NCBI RefSeq assembly: GCF_046348265.1
Contig: NZ_JAXMEO010000013.1
Direction: 5' to 3' (one strand)
Length of the DNA stretch: 64,000 bases
From: Pelomonas sp937871895
GTDB taxonomy: Bacteria > Pseudomonadota > Gammaproteobacteria > Burkholderiales > Burkholderiaceae_C
A program made the position numbers and the translations under genes. A model generated the notes under the pieces. It did not search any database and had not been told where the DNA came from. It was given only the letters and a program-made list of their open reading frames with translations. Shown here in pieces: positions 1 to 8,357 of this stretch. Positions within the stretch are counted from its first letter, which is position 1. Each line of letters begins with the position of its first letter.

Positions 1-1946
1 TGGAGGCCGGCGGCCCCGACCCGCTGGCCGAGGCCTTGATGACCGGGGACGTGCCCGCACTGCGCCTGGTGGCCGACTTCGATCTGGCGCCTGGCCTAAG
101 CCCAGCAACTAGCCTGGACCTGGCGCTGTGTGATGACTTCGAGACCCTTGCCGAGGCGACGGCCACGGCCGTGCTTCAGCACCTCAACGCCGGCCGGGCG
201 CCCGTGGCGCTGCTGGCGCAGGACCGCGTGGTGGTCCGGCGCGTGCGTGCGCTGCTGGGCCGGCAGGGCGTGCCGGTGCTGGATGAAACCGGATGGACCC
301 TGGCCACCACACCGGCCGCTGCCGCCCTGATGGCCCTGCTGCGCGCCAACCTCGGCCAGGCCGCCATGGACGACTGGCTGGCCTGGCTCAAGTCGCCGCT
401 GACAGCGGGCTGGGAGCCCGCGCCGCTGGCCAGCCTGGAGGCACTGTGCCGCCGCAAAGGCTGGCGCCAGCCCGAGCGGCTCGACCCGCTCGACCTGCCC
501 GTCTGGCACCGTGCCCGCGATCTGACGGCCCCGCTGCGTGGCGGCCCGCGCAAGCTGGGCGCCTGGCTGGCCGACCTGGGGCGTGTGCTGCGCGCGCTGG
601 CGCCGCTGACCGCCGTCGAGGGCGGCATGCCGCTGCTGGAGGCGCTCTGGGTGTCGCGCAACCCCTGGGAGGGCAGCGCGCACGAGGCCCTTATCGGCGC
701 TACGAGGCTCAGCCCCGCCGAGTTCCTGGCCTGGGTGGACGCCACGCTGGAAGCGGCGCAGTTCAGCGCCGAGCCCGAGCAACAGGCCGCCGTCGTGATC
801 ACGCCCATGGCCCGCGCGGTGCTGCGCCCGTTTGGCGCCCTGGTGCTGCCCGGCGCCGATGCCGCCACGCTGGCGGCGCCCGTGCCGCGCCTGGGCGTGT
901 TGTCGGATGCCGATGCTCAGCAACTGGGCCTGCCGCATGCGGCGGCCGAACGCGCCGCCCAGGCTAAGGCCTTTGCGCAGTTGCTGCGCAGCCCCGCGCT
1001 CACGCTGTTGCGCTGCCGCTTTGCTGGCGCCGAGCCCCTGCCCGCCAGCCCGCTGCTGGACCAACTGCAAGCCGCGCTGGGCCACCCGCCGCCGGCTTGG
1101 CAGGACGCGCGCGCGCGCCAGCCCGTGCAGCGCGCGGCGCCTGGTACACGGCGTGCCGCCGCACCGGCCCGGCTGCCTGCAACGCTCAGCGCCACCGGCA
1201 TCGACGCGCTGCGCAACTGCCCCTACCAGTTCTTTGCGGGCCAGGTGCTGGGCCTGCGGCCGGCCGACGAGATCGACACCGAAGCCGACAAGCGCGACTA
1301 CGGCACCTGGTTGCACGCCGTGCTGCACCGCTTCCACGAGCAGCGGCGTGACCTGCCCGGGCAGGACGACGCCGAGTCGCTGCGCGCGGCGGCCGATGCC
1401 GAGCTGCAAGGTCTGGATGAAGCCGACTTCCTGCCCTACCGCGCCAGCTTCGAGCGCCTCATGCCGCGCTACCTGGCCTGGCTGGCAGAAATGGAAGCGG
1501 CTGGCCAGCGCTACGAGGCCGGCGAGCTGGCCCAGCGTCAGCAGCCCTTCGATGGCCCGCTCGCTGACCTGGTGCTGCAAGGCCGCATCGACCGCATCGA
1601 CACCACCCCACAAGGCCGCCTGCTGCTCGACTACAAGACCGGCCGTGCGGCCGATCTCAGCGCCAAGGTCAAGACTCCGCTCGAAGACACCCAACTCGCC
1701 GTCTACGCGCTGCTCGCGCCGGGCGAGGGCGCGCTGCAAGCCGCCTACCTGGCGCTCGACGAGCCGGAAGCCCTCAAGCTCGTGACGCATGTTGAGGTCG
1801 CCGAGACCGCCAGCACCCTGCGCGACGCCCTGCAGCAGGAGCTGAGCGAGATCCTGGCCGGCGCCGCGCTGCCAGCCCTCGGCGAAGGCCGTCTGTGCGA
1901 GCTGTGCGACATGCGCGGCCTGTGCCGCAAGGACGACACAGCATGA
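1..1946 (+). CDS. AddB-like PD-(D/E)XK nuclease, 5' end cut by window
   Basis: Probable AddB-type subunit of a helicase-nuclease that processes double-strand DNA ends for recombination. The frame is open to the window edge, so the N-terminus is missing; about 647 codons are visible. Numbering from the TTG at 36, the C-terminal nuclease domain shows the core LLLDYKTG (D532, K534). Four cysteines, C395 and C621-x2-C624-x5-C630, have the spacing of the iron-sulfur cluster that staples AddB nuclease domains. The upstream part looks like a degenerate helicase fold. The stop overlaps the start of the AddA-like gene (ATGA), so the two are translationally coupled. I give no symbol because many Burkholderiales annotations only say PD-(D/E)XK nuclease family. 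Confidence 0.85.
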   Translation, partial: EAGGPDPLAEALMTGDVPALRLVADFDLAPGLSPATSLDLALCDDFETLAEATATAVLQHLNAGRAPVALLAQDRVVVRRVRALLGRQGVPVLDETGWTLATTPAAAALMALLRANLGQAAMDDWLAWLKSPLTAGWEPAPLASLEALCRRKGWRQPERLDPLDLPVWHRARDLTAPLRGGPRKLGAWLADLGRVLRALAPLTAVEGGMPLLEALWVSRNPWEGSAHEALIGATRLSPAEFLAWVDATLEAAQFSAEPEQQAAVVITPMARAVLRPFGALVLPGADAATLAAPVPRLGVLSDADAQQLGLPHAAAERAAQAKAFAQLLRSPALTLLRCRFAGAEPLPASPLLDQLQAALGHPPPAWQDARARQPVQRAAPGTRRAAAPARLPATLSATGIDALRNCPYQFFAGQVLGLRPADEIDTEADKRDYGTWLHAVLHRFHEQRRDLPGQDDAESLRAAADAELQGLDEADFLPYRASFERLMPRYLAWLAEMEAAGQRYEAGELAQRQQPFDGPLADLVLQGRIDRIDTTPQGRLLLDYKTGRAADLSAKVKTPLEDTQLAVYALLAPGEGALQAAYLALDEPEALKLVTHVEVAETASTLRDALQQELSEILAGAALPALGEGRLCELCDMRGLCRKDDTA

Positions 1947-4900
1947 GCGCCGCCGCCTACTTCGCCGACGGCGACCGCGTCCCGCGCGAGCGCTTCTACG
2001 CGCTGGCCTGCGACCCGGCGCGCAGCTGCGTGGTCGAGGCCTGCGCCGGCGCCGGCAAGACCTGGATGCTGGTCTCGCGCATCCTGCGGGCGCTGCTGGC
2101 CGGGGCTGAGCCGCAGCAGATCGTGGCCATCACCTTCACGCGCAAGGCAGCCGGCGAGATGCGTCAGCGCTTTGCCGAGTGGCTGGCCGAGTACGCGACG
2201 GCGGACGACGCCACGCGCGTGCAGGCCCTGCGCGACCGCGGGCTGTCAGCCGCCGAAGCCGAGCGCCTGGCGCCGCGCCTCGCGGCCTTGCAGGGCGAGC
2301 TGCTGCGTGCCGGGCGTGGCGTTGAGGTGCGCACCTTCCATGGCTGGTTCTCGCAGTTGCTCCGTGCGGCGCCGCTGAGTCTGCTGGCCGAGCTGGGCAT
2401 TGCGCCTGAGCTGCAGCTGATCGAGGACGAAGAGGAGCTGATGCCGCAGCTCTGGCGACGCTTCCACGCCCAGGTGCTGAGCGATGCGGACCGGCTGGCC
2501 GACTTCGAATCTCTCAGCATCGAGCGTGGCCGCCACAACCTGCGTGCCTGGCTGCTGGCCGCCTTTGCCAAGCGCGTGGAGCTGAAGCTGGCCGATGGTG
2601 TGCTGGAGGCCAGCCTCCCGCCGCCCGCGTTTGATCCGGCCCTGCATTTCACAGAGCTGCGGCCCCAGCTGCTGGAGCTGGCCCGCTGGCTGGGCCAGGG
2701 CAAGGTCACCGCCCAAAAGGCCGCCACGGCGCTGGAGCAGGCCAGCGATTTCGGCAGCACCTGGGCGGCGCTCTTCACTCAGAAGGACCAGGTGCGTGCC
2801 AATCTCGGCAGCAGCGCCCTGCTCGACAACGCGGTGGAGGCGCTGACCGAAATCAAGGCCGCCCGAGACCAGCAGGCCGCCGGCCAGCAGCACGCCGCCA
2901 TGTGCCGCCTGGCGCGCGCGCTGATCGCCGAGTACGAAGCCCTCAAGCGCGCGCGCGGCCTCGTCGACATGAACGACCTGGAGCGCGGCGCCCTGGCCCT
3001 GCTGGCGCGCCCAGAACTGGCGGGCTGGGTGCAGCAGCGGCTCGACGCTCAGGTTCGCCACCTGCTGATCGATGAGTTCCAGGACACCAGCCCCTTGCAA
3101 TGGCAGGCCCTGCACGGTTGGCTGTCGGCCTACGCCGGTGCGGGTGGTGGCGCGGCGGTCAGCGTCTTCATCGTGGGCGACCCCAAGCAAAGCATCTACC
3201 GCTTCCGCCGCGCCGAACCGCGCGTGTTCGCCGCCGCGCGGCGCTTCGTGCGGGACGGGCTCTCGGGCGTGGCCCTGGCCTGTGACCACACGCGGCGCAA
3301 TGCGCCCGAGGTGCTGGCCGCCGTCAATGCCAGCCTCACCGGCGTGCTCGACGACTTCCGCCCGCACACCACCGAGCTGGCCCCGGGTTCGGACCCGCTG
3401 GCCGGCCTTCTTGCAGGTCTTTGGCGGCTGGACGGCCCCGCGCAGGAGCGCAGCGTGCGCGAGCTGGACCCCGCCCGCTGGCGCCCCAGCTTGAGCGAGC
3501 CGCGCCACGAGCCCGAGTTCCAGCGCCGCGCGGCCGAGAGCGAGCGCGTGGCCGCCTGCATCGCCGGCCTGCTGGCTGCCTCACCCGAGCTGCGCCCCCA
3601 GGACATCTTCGTGTTGGCGCGCAAGCGCGAGCCGCTGCGCCAGCTGAGCGAGGCGCTGACAGCAGCCGGTATCCCCCATGCCGCCCCCGAGGACAACCTG
3701 CTGCGCGACGCCCCGGCGGTGCAGGACCTGCTGGCCCTGCTGGACGCACTGGCCTCGCCCGGGCACGACCTCTCGCTCGCACGGGCCCTGGCCAGCCCGT
3801 TGTTTGGTCTGGATGACGCCGAGCTGCAGGCCGTGGCCGAAGCGGCCGGGACGGTGGCGCTGCTGGGCCAGGACGACCCTTCGCCCCGGCGTCTGCCATG
3901 GTGGCAGGCGCTGCAGTCTCTGGCCGCGCCCAGCCCGCGCCTCGCCCGCGCCCAGCAGTTGCTCGCCGCCTGGCAGGCCGCCGCGTTCTCAAGCACGCCC
4001 CACGAGCTGCTCGACCGCATCCTGCACGAGGGCGATCTGCTGCCCCGCCTGCTGGCCAGCGCACCACCGGCCGAAGCCCCGGGCCGCGTGCGCAGCGTGC
4101 AGGCCCTGCTGCGCGCCGCGCTCGACCTCGACGGTGGCCGCTATGCCCAGCTCTATGGCTTTGTGCGTGCGCTCAAGCAGCGGCACGTCAAATTTGCCGG
4201 TGGGGCGCTGGAGGAGGGCGTCCAGCTCCTCACCATCCACGGTGCCAAGGGCCTGGAGGCTGAGGTGGTGGTGCTGCTGGACGCCGACGCCGCCCCCAGC
4301 CGCGCCGAGACCATGGGCCTGCTGCTGGACTGGCCGGTCGAGCAGCCCACGCCGCGCCAGGCCGCCTTCTTGGTGTCCGAGAGCCGCCCGCCGCCCTCGC
4401 TGGCCGCGCTGGTGGCCGCAGAGCAGGCGGCTAGGGCGCGCGAGGAGATGAACGCCCTCTACGTGGCCCTGACGCGTGCCCGGCGCTGCGTCCTCCTCAG
4501 CCGCACGCCGCCCAGCCGTGCCCCCAGCGCCGACGCCCCGCCCAGCTGGTGGGCGCGGCTGGCCCCGCTGGCGCAGGACTGGCCAACGACTTCTGCCACG
4601 GCCGCGCCCACCGCCGCAGGCGGCAGCCCGAGCTGGCAGCCGCTGCCTGCCTGGCAGGGCCAGCCCGTGCCGCTGCAAGTGGACGCTGCCGAGGACGCCC
4701 GCACCGCCGAGGTGGGCGAAGCCCTGCACCGCGTGCTGGAGTGGGCCAGCCAGCCCGGCCAGGCCCAGCCGCTGGAGGCGCTCCTGGCCAGCAGCAGCCA
4801 GGCCTTCGGGCTCGACGCCGCCGGCCGCCAGCAGCTGGAGCGCAGTGCCCGCGCCATCCTGGCCAGTGCCGAGGCTCGGCCCTTCTTTGACCCTGCCGAA

Positions 4901-5164
4901 CTGCTCTGGGCTGGCAACGAGGTGGCCGTGACCGTGGGTGAGGCCGAGGGCCGCATCGACCGCCTGGTGCAGCGCCGCGCCACTGCCACCGAGCCGCCCA
5001 CCTGGTGGGTGCTCGATTACAAGCTCGGCCGCACGCCCGAGGCCGTCGAGGCCTACCACGCGCAGCTGCGCGGCTACGTGGCGGCGGTGCAGGCGCTGCA
5101 GCCGGGCGAGTCCGTCCGTGCTGCGTTGATCAGCGGTGAGGGGCGAGTAGTGCCCGTCGCATAG
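1943..5164 (+). CDS. addA: AddA-like UvrD/Rep helicase with C-terminal nuclease
   Basis: 1073-residue superfamily 1A helicase-exonuclease, partner of the AddB-like protein upstream. It would unwind and degrade DNA ends before RecA loading. Walker A is AGAGKT (35-40), followed by the TFTRKAAGEM motif. DEFQDTS is the Walker B motif near residue 377, and the helicase motifs GDPKQSIYRFR, LTIHGAKGLE and ALTRARR follow. A C-terminal PD-(D/E)XK core reads VLDYKLG (D1025, K1027). I chose the ATG that overlaps the upstream stop by 4 bases; an in-frame codon 48 bases earlier would only add residues inside the previous gene. The tRNA-Pro promoter begins directly at its end. Confidence 0.88.
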   Translation: MSAAAYFADGDRVPRERFYALACDPARSCVVEACAGAGKTWMLVSRILRALLAGAEPQQIVAITFTRKAAGEMRQRFAEWLAEYATADDATRVQALRDRGLSAAEAERLAPRLAALQGELLRAGRGVEVRTFHGWFSQLLRAAPLSLLAELGIAPELQLIEDEEELMPQLWRRFHAQVLSDADRLADFESLSIERGRHNLRAWLLAAFAKRVELKLADGVLEASLPPPAFDPALHFTELRPQLLELARWLGQGKVTAQKAATALEQASDFGSTWAALFTQKDQVRANLGSSALLDNAVEALTEIKAARDQQAAGQQHAAMCRLARALIAEYEALKRARGLVDMNDLERGALALLARPELAGWVQQRLDAQVRHLLIDEFQDTSPLQWQALHGWLSAYAGAGGGAAVSVFIVGDPKQSIYRFRRAEPRVFAAARRFVRDGLSGVALACDHTRRNAPEVLAAVNASLTGVLDDFRPHTTELAPGSDPLAGLLAGLWRLDGPAQERSVRELDPARWRPSLSEPRHEPEFQRRAAESERVAACIAGLLAASPELRPQDIFVLARKREPLRQLSEALTAAGIPHAAPEDNLLRDAPAVQDLLALLDALASPGHDLSLARALASPLFGLDDAELQAVAEAAGTVALLGQDDPSPRRLPWWQALQSLAAPSPRLARAQQLLAAWQAAAFSSTPHELLDRILHEGDLLPRLLASAPPAEAPGRVRSVQALLRAALDLDGGRYAQLYGFVRALKQRHVKFAGGALEEGVQLLTIHGAKGLEAEVVVLLDADAAPSRAETMGLLLDWPVEQPTPRQAAFLVSESRPPPSLAALVAAEQAARAREEMNALYVALTRARRCVLLSRTPPSRAPSADAPPSWWARLAPLAQDWPTTSATAAPTAAGGSPSWQPLPAWQGQPVPLQVDAAEDARTAEVGEALHRVLEWASQPGQAQPLEALLASSSQAFGLDAAGRQQLERSARAILASAEARPFFDPAELLWAGNEVAVTVGEAEGRIDRLVQRRATATEPPTWWVLDYKLGRTPEAVEAYHAQLRGYVAAVQALQPGESVRAALISGEGRVVPVA

Positions 5165-5174
5165 AATGCGCGGC
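5162..5174 (+). promoter_or_regulatory. tRNA-Pro promoter -10 and GC-rich discriminator
   Basis: TAGAAT (5162-5167) is followed by GCGCGGC just before the tRNA. The block around it (GTCGCATAGAATGCGCG) is nearly identical to the one before tRNA-Ser at 59679. A GC-rich discriminator is typical of stable-RNA promoters under stringent control. No good -35 element is visible. Confidence 0.55.
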
Positions 5175-5176
5175 TT

Positions 5177-5253
5177 CGGGGCGTAGCGCAGCCTGGTAGC
5201 GCATCTGCTTTGGGAGCAGAGGGTCGCGAGTTCGAATCCCGCCGCCCCGACCA
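5177..5253 (+). tRNA. tRNA-Pro (anticodon TGG)
   Basis: 77-nt class I tRNA. The acceptor stem CGGGGCG pairs perfectly with CGCCCCG. The anticodon loop TTTGGGA carries TGG, reading CCN proline codons. The T arm contains GTTCGAATC, and CCA is encoded. It lies directly after the AddA-like gene and is followed by a strong terminator. Confidence 0.97.
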
Positions 5254-5260
5254 TTCTTCA

Positions 5261-5298
5261 AACGGCCTGCCGGTTTCTCCGGCGGGCCGTTTTCTTTT
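5261..5298 (+). terminator. Rho-independent terminator after tRNA-Pro
   Basis: A 13-bp stem (5261-5273 with 5279-5291, one G-T pair) with loop TTTCT is followed by a T-rich run TTTTCTTTT. It ends the tRNA transcript and touches the stop codon of the convergent oxidase gene. Confidence 0.85.
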
Positions 5299-6452
5299 CA
5301 GCCGGTTACAACGAAGCTGGGGTCCAGGTCGTCGCAGCCCCTGGCCCCCACCAGGGCCAGGTCGCGATGCAGCTCGGCAGCCAGCAGGTCAATGGCCTGC
5401 GCCACCCCAGCCTGCCCGCCCAGCGCCGCCGCGTAGTTGAAGGGCCGGCCCAGCAGCACGGCGTCCGCCCCCAGGGCCAGGGCCTTGACCACATCCGTGC
5501 CACGGCGCACGCCGCTGTCGAGCAGCAGCGTCATCTCGGGCACGGCCTTGCGGATGGCGGGCAGGGCCAGGATGGGCGGCAGCGCGCCATCCAGCTGTCG
5601 GCCGCCGTGGTTGGAGACGATCATTGCGTCCACCCCATGCTCCTGCGCCAGGCGTGCGTCCTGCGGGCTGAGGATGCCCTTGAGGATCAGCGAGCCCGGC
5701 CAGCGCGCGCGGATGGCGGCGAGGTGGGTCCAGTCCAGGTGCTCGCGGTTGATGAAGTCGCGCTCGACATGGCGCGAGAACACTGGCGCATTACGCGTGG
5801 CCAGCAGGTTCTCGAAGTGCGGCATGCCGCGCTGCACCAGTGTGCGCAGCAGGGTGCCAAAGAGCCAGCGCGGCCGGCGCAGGCCATCGAGCGCCAGCTC
5901 CATGCTCGGCTTGAGCGGGATGCTGAAGCCGGCGCGCGTCAGGTTCTCGCGATTGGCCGGCACCGGCAGGTCCACGGTGATGACGAGGTGCCGGAAGCCC
6001 GCGCGCGCCACACGGTCCAGCAATGCCTCGATGCGCTCGGGCTGACCCGGCAGGTAGGCCTGGAACCAGCTGTTCGGCGCTACGGCAAACACCTCCTCCA
6101 TCGGCACCAGCGACGAGCCGCTGAGGATGAAGGGCACGCCCGCCGCCTGGGCGGCTCGCGCCATGGCAAGGTCAGCCTCGAAGCCCGAGAGCGCCGCCAA
6201 GCCCATCGGCGCGATGCCAAAGGGCTGCGCAAAGCGCTGGCCCAGCAGCGTGACGGCAGCGGAGCGCTGCGACACATCGCGCAGCATGCGCGGCACGAGG
6301 TGCAGGCGCTCAAACGCCGCGCGGTTGGCGCGCAGCGAGACGCCGTCCTCCACCCCGCCACTCACATAGGCCCAGATGGGCCTCGGCAGCCGAGCCTCGG
6401 CATGAGCATCGAGGTCAAGCAGGTTGAGGACGTTGTCGGGCAGCGCAGCCAT
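5298..6452 (-). CDS. FMN-dependent alpha-hydroxy acid oxidase/dehydrogenase
   Basis: 384-residue TIM-barrel flavoenzyme of the lactate/glycolate oxidase family. It oxidises an L-2-hydroxy acid, using FMN, to the 2-oxo acid. The family signature SNHGGRQLDG sits at 280-289 with the catalytic His at 282. The FMN-phosphate region DSGVRRGTDVVKALALGA follows. LILKG and the N-terminal PIWAYVSGG are also typical. The start chosen is the ATG giving MAALPDNVLN; the reading frame stays open further upstream but would run across tRNA-Arg. Whether the substrate is lactate, glycolate or another acid cannot be read from the sequence. The gene stands alone between two tRNA genes. Confidence 0.88.
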   Translation of the reverse strand: MAALPDNVLNLLDLDAHAEARLPRPIWAYVSGGVEDGVSLRANRAAFERLHLVPRMLRDVSQRSAAVTLLGQRFAQPFGIAPMGLAALSGFEADLAMARAAQAAGVPFILSGSSLVPMEEVFAVAPNSWFQAYLPGQPERIEALLDRVARAGFRHLVITVDLPVPANRENLTRAGFSIPLKPSMELALDGLRRPRWLFGTLLRTLVQRGMPHFENLLATRNAPVFSRHVERDFINREHLDWTHLAAIRARWPGSLILKGILSPQDARLAQEHGVDAMIVSNHGGRQLDGALPPILALPAIRKAVPEMTLLLDSGVRRGTDVVKALALGADAVLLGRPFNYAAALGGQAGVAQAIDLLAAELHRDLALVGARGCDDLDPSFVVTG

Positions 6453-6491
6453 GGCCGCGAGATTCTGCGGCAGACCGCACCGGCCGCGCCG

Positions 6492-6504
6492 GATAATCCG
6501 ACGC
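6492..6504 (+). promoter_or_regulatory. Candidate tRNA-Arg -10 element
   Basis: GATAAT (6492-6497) lies 12 bp before the mature tRNA 5' end, a normal distance for a short leader. A matching -35 hexamer is not evident. Confidence 0.4.
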
Positions 6505-6509
6505 CTGCA

Positions 6510-6586
6510 CTGCCCGTAGCTCAACTGGATAGAGCAGCTGCCTTCTAAGCAGCAGGTCGGGGGTTCGAGTCCCTCCGGGCAGGCCA
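6510..6586 (+). tRNA. tRNA-Arg (anticodon TCT)
   Basis: 77-nt class I tRNA. Acceptor CTGCCCG pairs fully with CGGGCAG. The D stem is GCTC/GAGC. The anticodon stem GCTGC/GCAGC encloses CTTCTAA with anticodon TCT, reading AGA/AGG, which are rare codons in this GC-rich genome. T loop TTCGAGT and an encoded CCA are present. Confidence 0.97.
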
Positions 6587-6594
6587 GTCCAGGC

Positions 6595-6945
6595 TTACAA
6601 GGCCTTGCCGTCAAAGTGCTGCACGGGCACGCTGCCGAGGTCCAGACCCTCCACGCAGCGCAGGTTGACGGCGGCCACGGGCTCGCCCTTGGGACTGAGG
6701 GCTTCGCCAAACGGGTGGATGCCACAGCGCGCGCAGAAGCGGTGCCGGATGCGGTGGCTGTTGAAGCTGTAGCTGCTGAGGTCGGACTCGGGCGTGAGCA
6801 GCTTCAGGCGTTCACGTGGGACGAACCACAGCAAGGAGCCCTTGCGCGAGCAGATGGAGCAGTTGCAGGCGAGGCCGCTGTCGATGTCGCCATCGACCTC
6901 GAACCTCACTTGGCCGCAATGGCAGCTGCCGAGGTAGTGGGGCAT
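6595..6945 (-). CDS. GFA/CENP-V family zinc protein
   Basis: 116-residue protein of the glutathione-dependent formaldehyde-activating (GFA/Mss4-like) family. Zinc-ligand cysteines are visible as C8-x-C10, C27-x-C29-x2-C32 and C71-x2-C74. Members bind zinc, and some are thought to handle glutathione adducts, but most are of unknown function. It is the last gene of a three-gene minus-strand operon (ArsR, SRPBCC, GFA), 15 bp after the SRPBCC stop, so it is probably controlled by the same ArsR repressor. Confidence 0.85.
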   Translation of the reverse strand: MPHYLGSCHCGQVRFEVDGDIDSGLACNCSICSRKGSLLWFVPRERLKLLTPESDLSSYSFNSHRIRHRFCARCGIHPFGEALSPKGEPVAAVNLRCVEGLDLGSVPVQHFDGKAL

Positions 6946-6960
6946 GAGTCTCTCCGGCGC

Positions 6961-7500
6961 TCAGGCGGTGGCTTGGAGGCGGGCGGTGTAGCGCTCGCGC
7001 AGGGCTTGCCAGGTGGGCCAGAACGTGGGTGGGGTCTGGCCGTTGATGCGATCCCGCAGCAGGTCGAGGTGGGCATGCCAGCCGGGGCCCACCATCAGCA
7101 CGCGGGCCGGGTCAGCGAGGCGCTCGTGGGTGAGGGAGAGCAGCACGTGTTCGCCCTGGGGTTTGAGCTCGAAGCGCACGGCGCCGGTGTTGGACCAGGT
7201 GAAGGCGAGGCGCTTGGGCGGCTCGAACTCCAGCACGGTGCACTGCATGCGGAACTCTTCGCTGAAGCCGGGCGGCCGCTCGCCGGGCGGGTCGGTCAGC
7301 TCGTCGTTGCGCCAGACGAGTTCGAACTCTTGGTCCAGACCGGCGAGCGAGTCGCCGCCGCCCAGCCATTGGCGGCGCAGGTCGGGCTCGACCAGGTAGC
7401 GCCAGACGCGTTCGATGGGGCCGGGCAGCACGCGCTGCATGTGCAGGGTGAGGTCGGCATCGACGTGGCCGAGGTCGGTTTCAAAGTGGCGGGTGTTCAT
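6961..7500 (-). CDS. SRPBCC (AHSA1-like) domain protein
   Basis: 179-residue START/Bet v1-like protein with the AHSA1 pattern: VLPGPIERVWRYLVEPDLRRQWL near the start and RLAFTWSNTGAVRFELKPQGEHVLLSLTHERL in the middle. Such proteins have a hydrophobic cavity; the ligand here is unknown. Its start overlaps the ArsR stop by 4 bases (ATGA). Pairing of an ArsR repressor with an AHSA1-type protein is a common arrangement in which both respond to the same signal. Confidence 0.86.
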   Translation of the reverse strand: MNTRHFETDLGHVDADLTLHMQRVLPGPIERVWRYLVEPDLRRQWLGGGDSLAGLDQEFELVWRNDELTDPPGERPPGFSEEFRMQCTVLEFEPPKRLAFTWSNTGAVRFELKPQGEHVLLSLTHERLADPARVLMVGPGWHAHLDLLRDRINGQTPPTFWPTWQALRERYTARLQATA

Positions 7501-7868
7501 CGGGTCTTGCCTTTGCGTGGGGTGGGGTGAGGGGTGGTGTCGTTCATCAGCAGCGCTTCGAGCACGTCCAGGCGCTGCGCCCAGAAGCGCTGGTAGCTCG
7601 TGAGCCAGGCATGCGCATCGGCCAGTGGCTCAGGCCGTAGCCGACACAAGTGCGTGCGGCCACGCACCTCGCGCTGCACGAGGCCGGCGCTCTCCAGCGC
7701 CTTGATGTGCTTGGAGGCGGCGGCGAGCGACATGTCGAAGGGCTCGGCCAACTGGCTCACGGTCTGTTCGGTCTGCTCAGCCAGCCGCGCCAGCATCTGC
7801 CGGCGGGTGGCGTCGCCCAGGGCGTGGAAGACGGCGTCGAGCTGCGGGGGAGGGATATGTTCAACCAT
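7497..7868 (-). CDS. ArsR-family winged-helix repressor
   Basis: 123-residue ArsR-type DNA-binding protein: VFHALGDATRRQMLARL leads the winged helix and SLAAASKHIKALESAGLV is the recognition region. There is no metal-binding cysteine motif, so a metal is unlikely to be the inducer. I start at the ATG giving MVEHIPPPQLD; an upstream in-frame codon at 7904 adds 12 residues but would put translation through the operator DNA. Two inverted repeats with halves TCAACC/GGTTGA lie at the start codon and about 40 bp upstream, consistent with autorepression of the ArsR-SRPBCC-GFA operon. Confidence 0.88.
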   Translation of the reverse strand: MVEHIPPPQLDAVFHALGDATRRQMLARLAEQTEQTVSQLAEPFDMSLAAASKHIKALESAGLVQREVRGRTHLCRLRPEPLADAHAWLTSYQRFWAQRLDVLEALLMNDTTPHPTPRKGKTR

Positions 7869-7876
7869 GAGGTTGA
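7861..7876. promoter_or_regulatory. Operator 1, likely for the ArsR repressor
   Basis: TCAACCATGAGGTTGA is an inverted repeat with 6-bp halves around a 4-bp centre. It covers the ArsR start codon, so bound repressor would block elongation or initiation. It shares its half sites with the repeat at 7901. Confidence 0.65.
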
Positions 7877-7900
7877 ATGTAGGGCGGTGAAGCGCTACTG

Positions 7901-7916
7901 TCAACCATTTGGTTGA
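7901..7916. promoter_or_regulatory. Operator 2, likely for the ArsR repressor
   Basis: TCAACCATTTGGTTGA has 7-bp halves (TCAACCA/TGGTTGA). It lies exactly 40 bp, about four helical turns, from operator 1. The operon promoter should lie between or over these sites; no clear -10/-35 pair can be chosen. Confidence 0.68.
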
Positions 7917-7931
7917 ATGAATTGGATCGGC

Positions 7932-8339
7932 TCAGCCGAGCCGGTGCAGCAGGGCCTGGGCCTCGGCGTCCAGCGGCGTGCTGGCGGATTGCAGTTCGCG
8001 CAGCAGCAGCCCGCGAATGGCGGCGGCGCGGGGCTCGACGGGGCCGAGGAAGCGGGCCTGGCCGGTGCTGGCGATCAAGAGCGTGGGGAAAGTCTCGACG
8101 TCGTAGTCGCCCAGGGCATCGGCTTCGTCCTCGATGTCGACCCAGCGCAGTTGCACGCGGCCTTGCAGGTCCGGGTCGGCCAGTACGCCGGCGAGCAACG
8201 GGCGGGCTTCGTCGCAGGTGCGGCACCAGGCGGCGCAGAGGCAGTAGAGGTCGAGCGAGGCGGGCACGCGTGCAAACAAGGGGGGAGGGACGTCGGCCCC
8301 GCGATTATTTCCTGTGGGCTGCCTACGATCCGGGCTCAT
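7932..8339 (-). CDS. Thioredoxin-fold protein
   Basis: 135-residue thioredoxin-like protein with the redox motif W38-C39-R-T-C42 and the cis-proline region VETFPTLLI. It could reduce disulfides or act as a thiol sensor in the cytoplasm; no signal peptide is visible. The start is uncertain: the ATG at 8339 leaves only 18 bp to the divergent sheath gene, and a TTG (codon 21) or GTG (codon 25) would still keep the whole domain. It is not in an operon; the ArsR gene upstream operator lies just beyond its stop. Confidence 0.78.
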   Translation of the reverse strand: MSPDRRQPTGNNRGADVPPPLFARVPASLDLYCLCAAWCRTCDEARPLLAGVLADPDLQGRVQLRWVDIEDEADALGDYDVETFPTLLIASTGQARFLGPVEPRAAAIRGLLLRELQSASTPLDAEAQALLHRLG

Positions 8340-8357
8340 TGCAACCGGGAGTTCTGC

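Noticed and set aside
6453..6725. Longer N-terminus for the hydroxyacid oxidase
   Set aside because: It would cross tRNA-Arg and lacks similarity to the family N-terminus.
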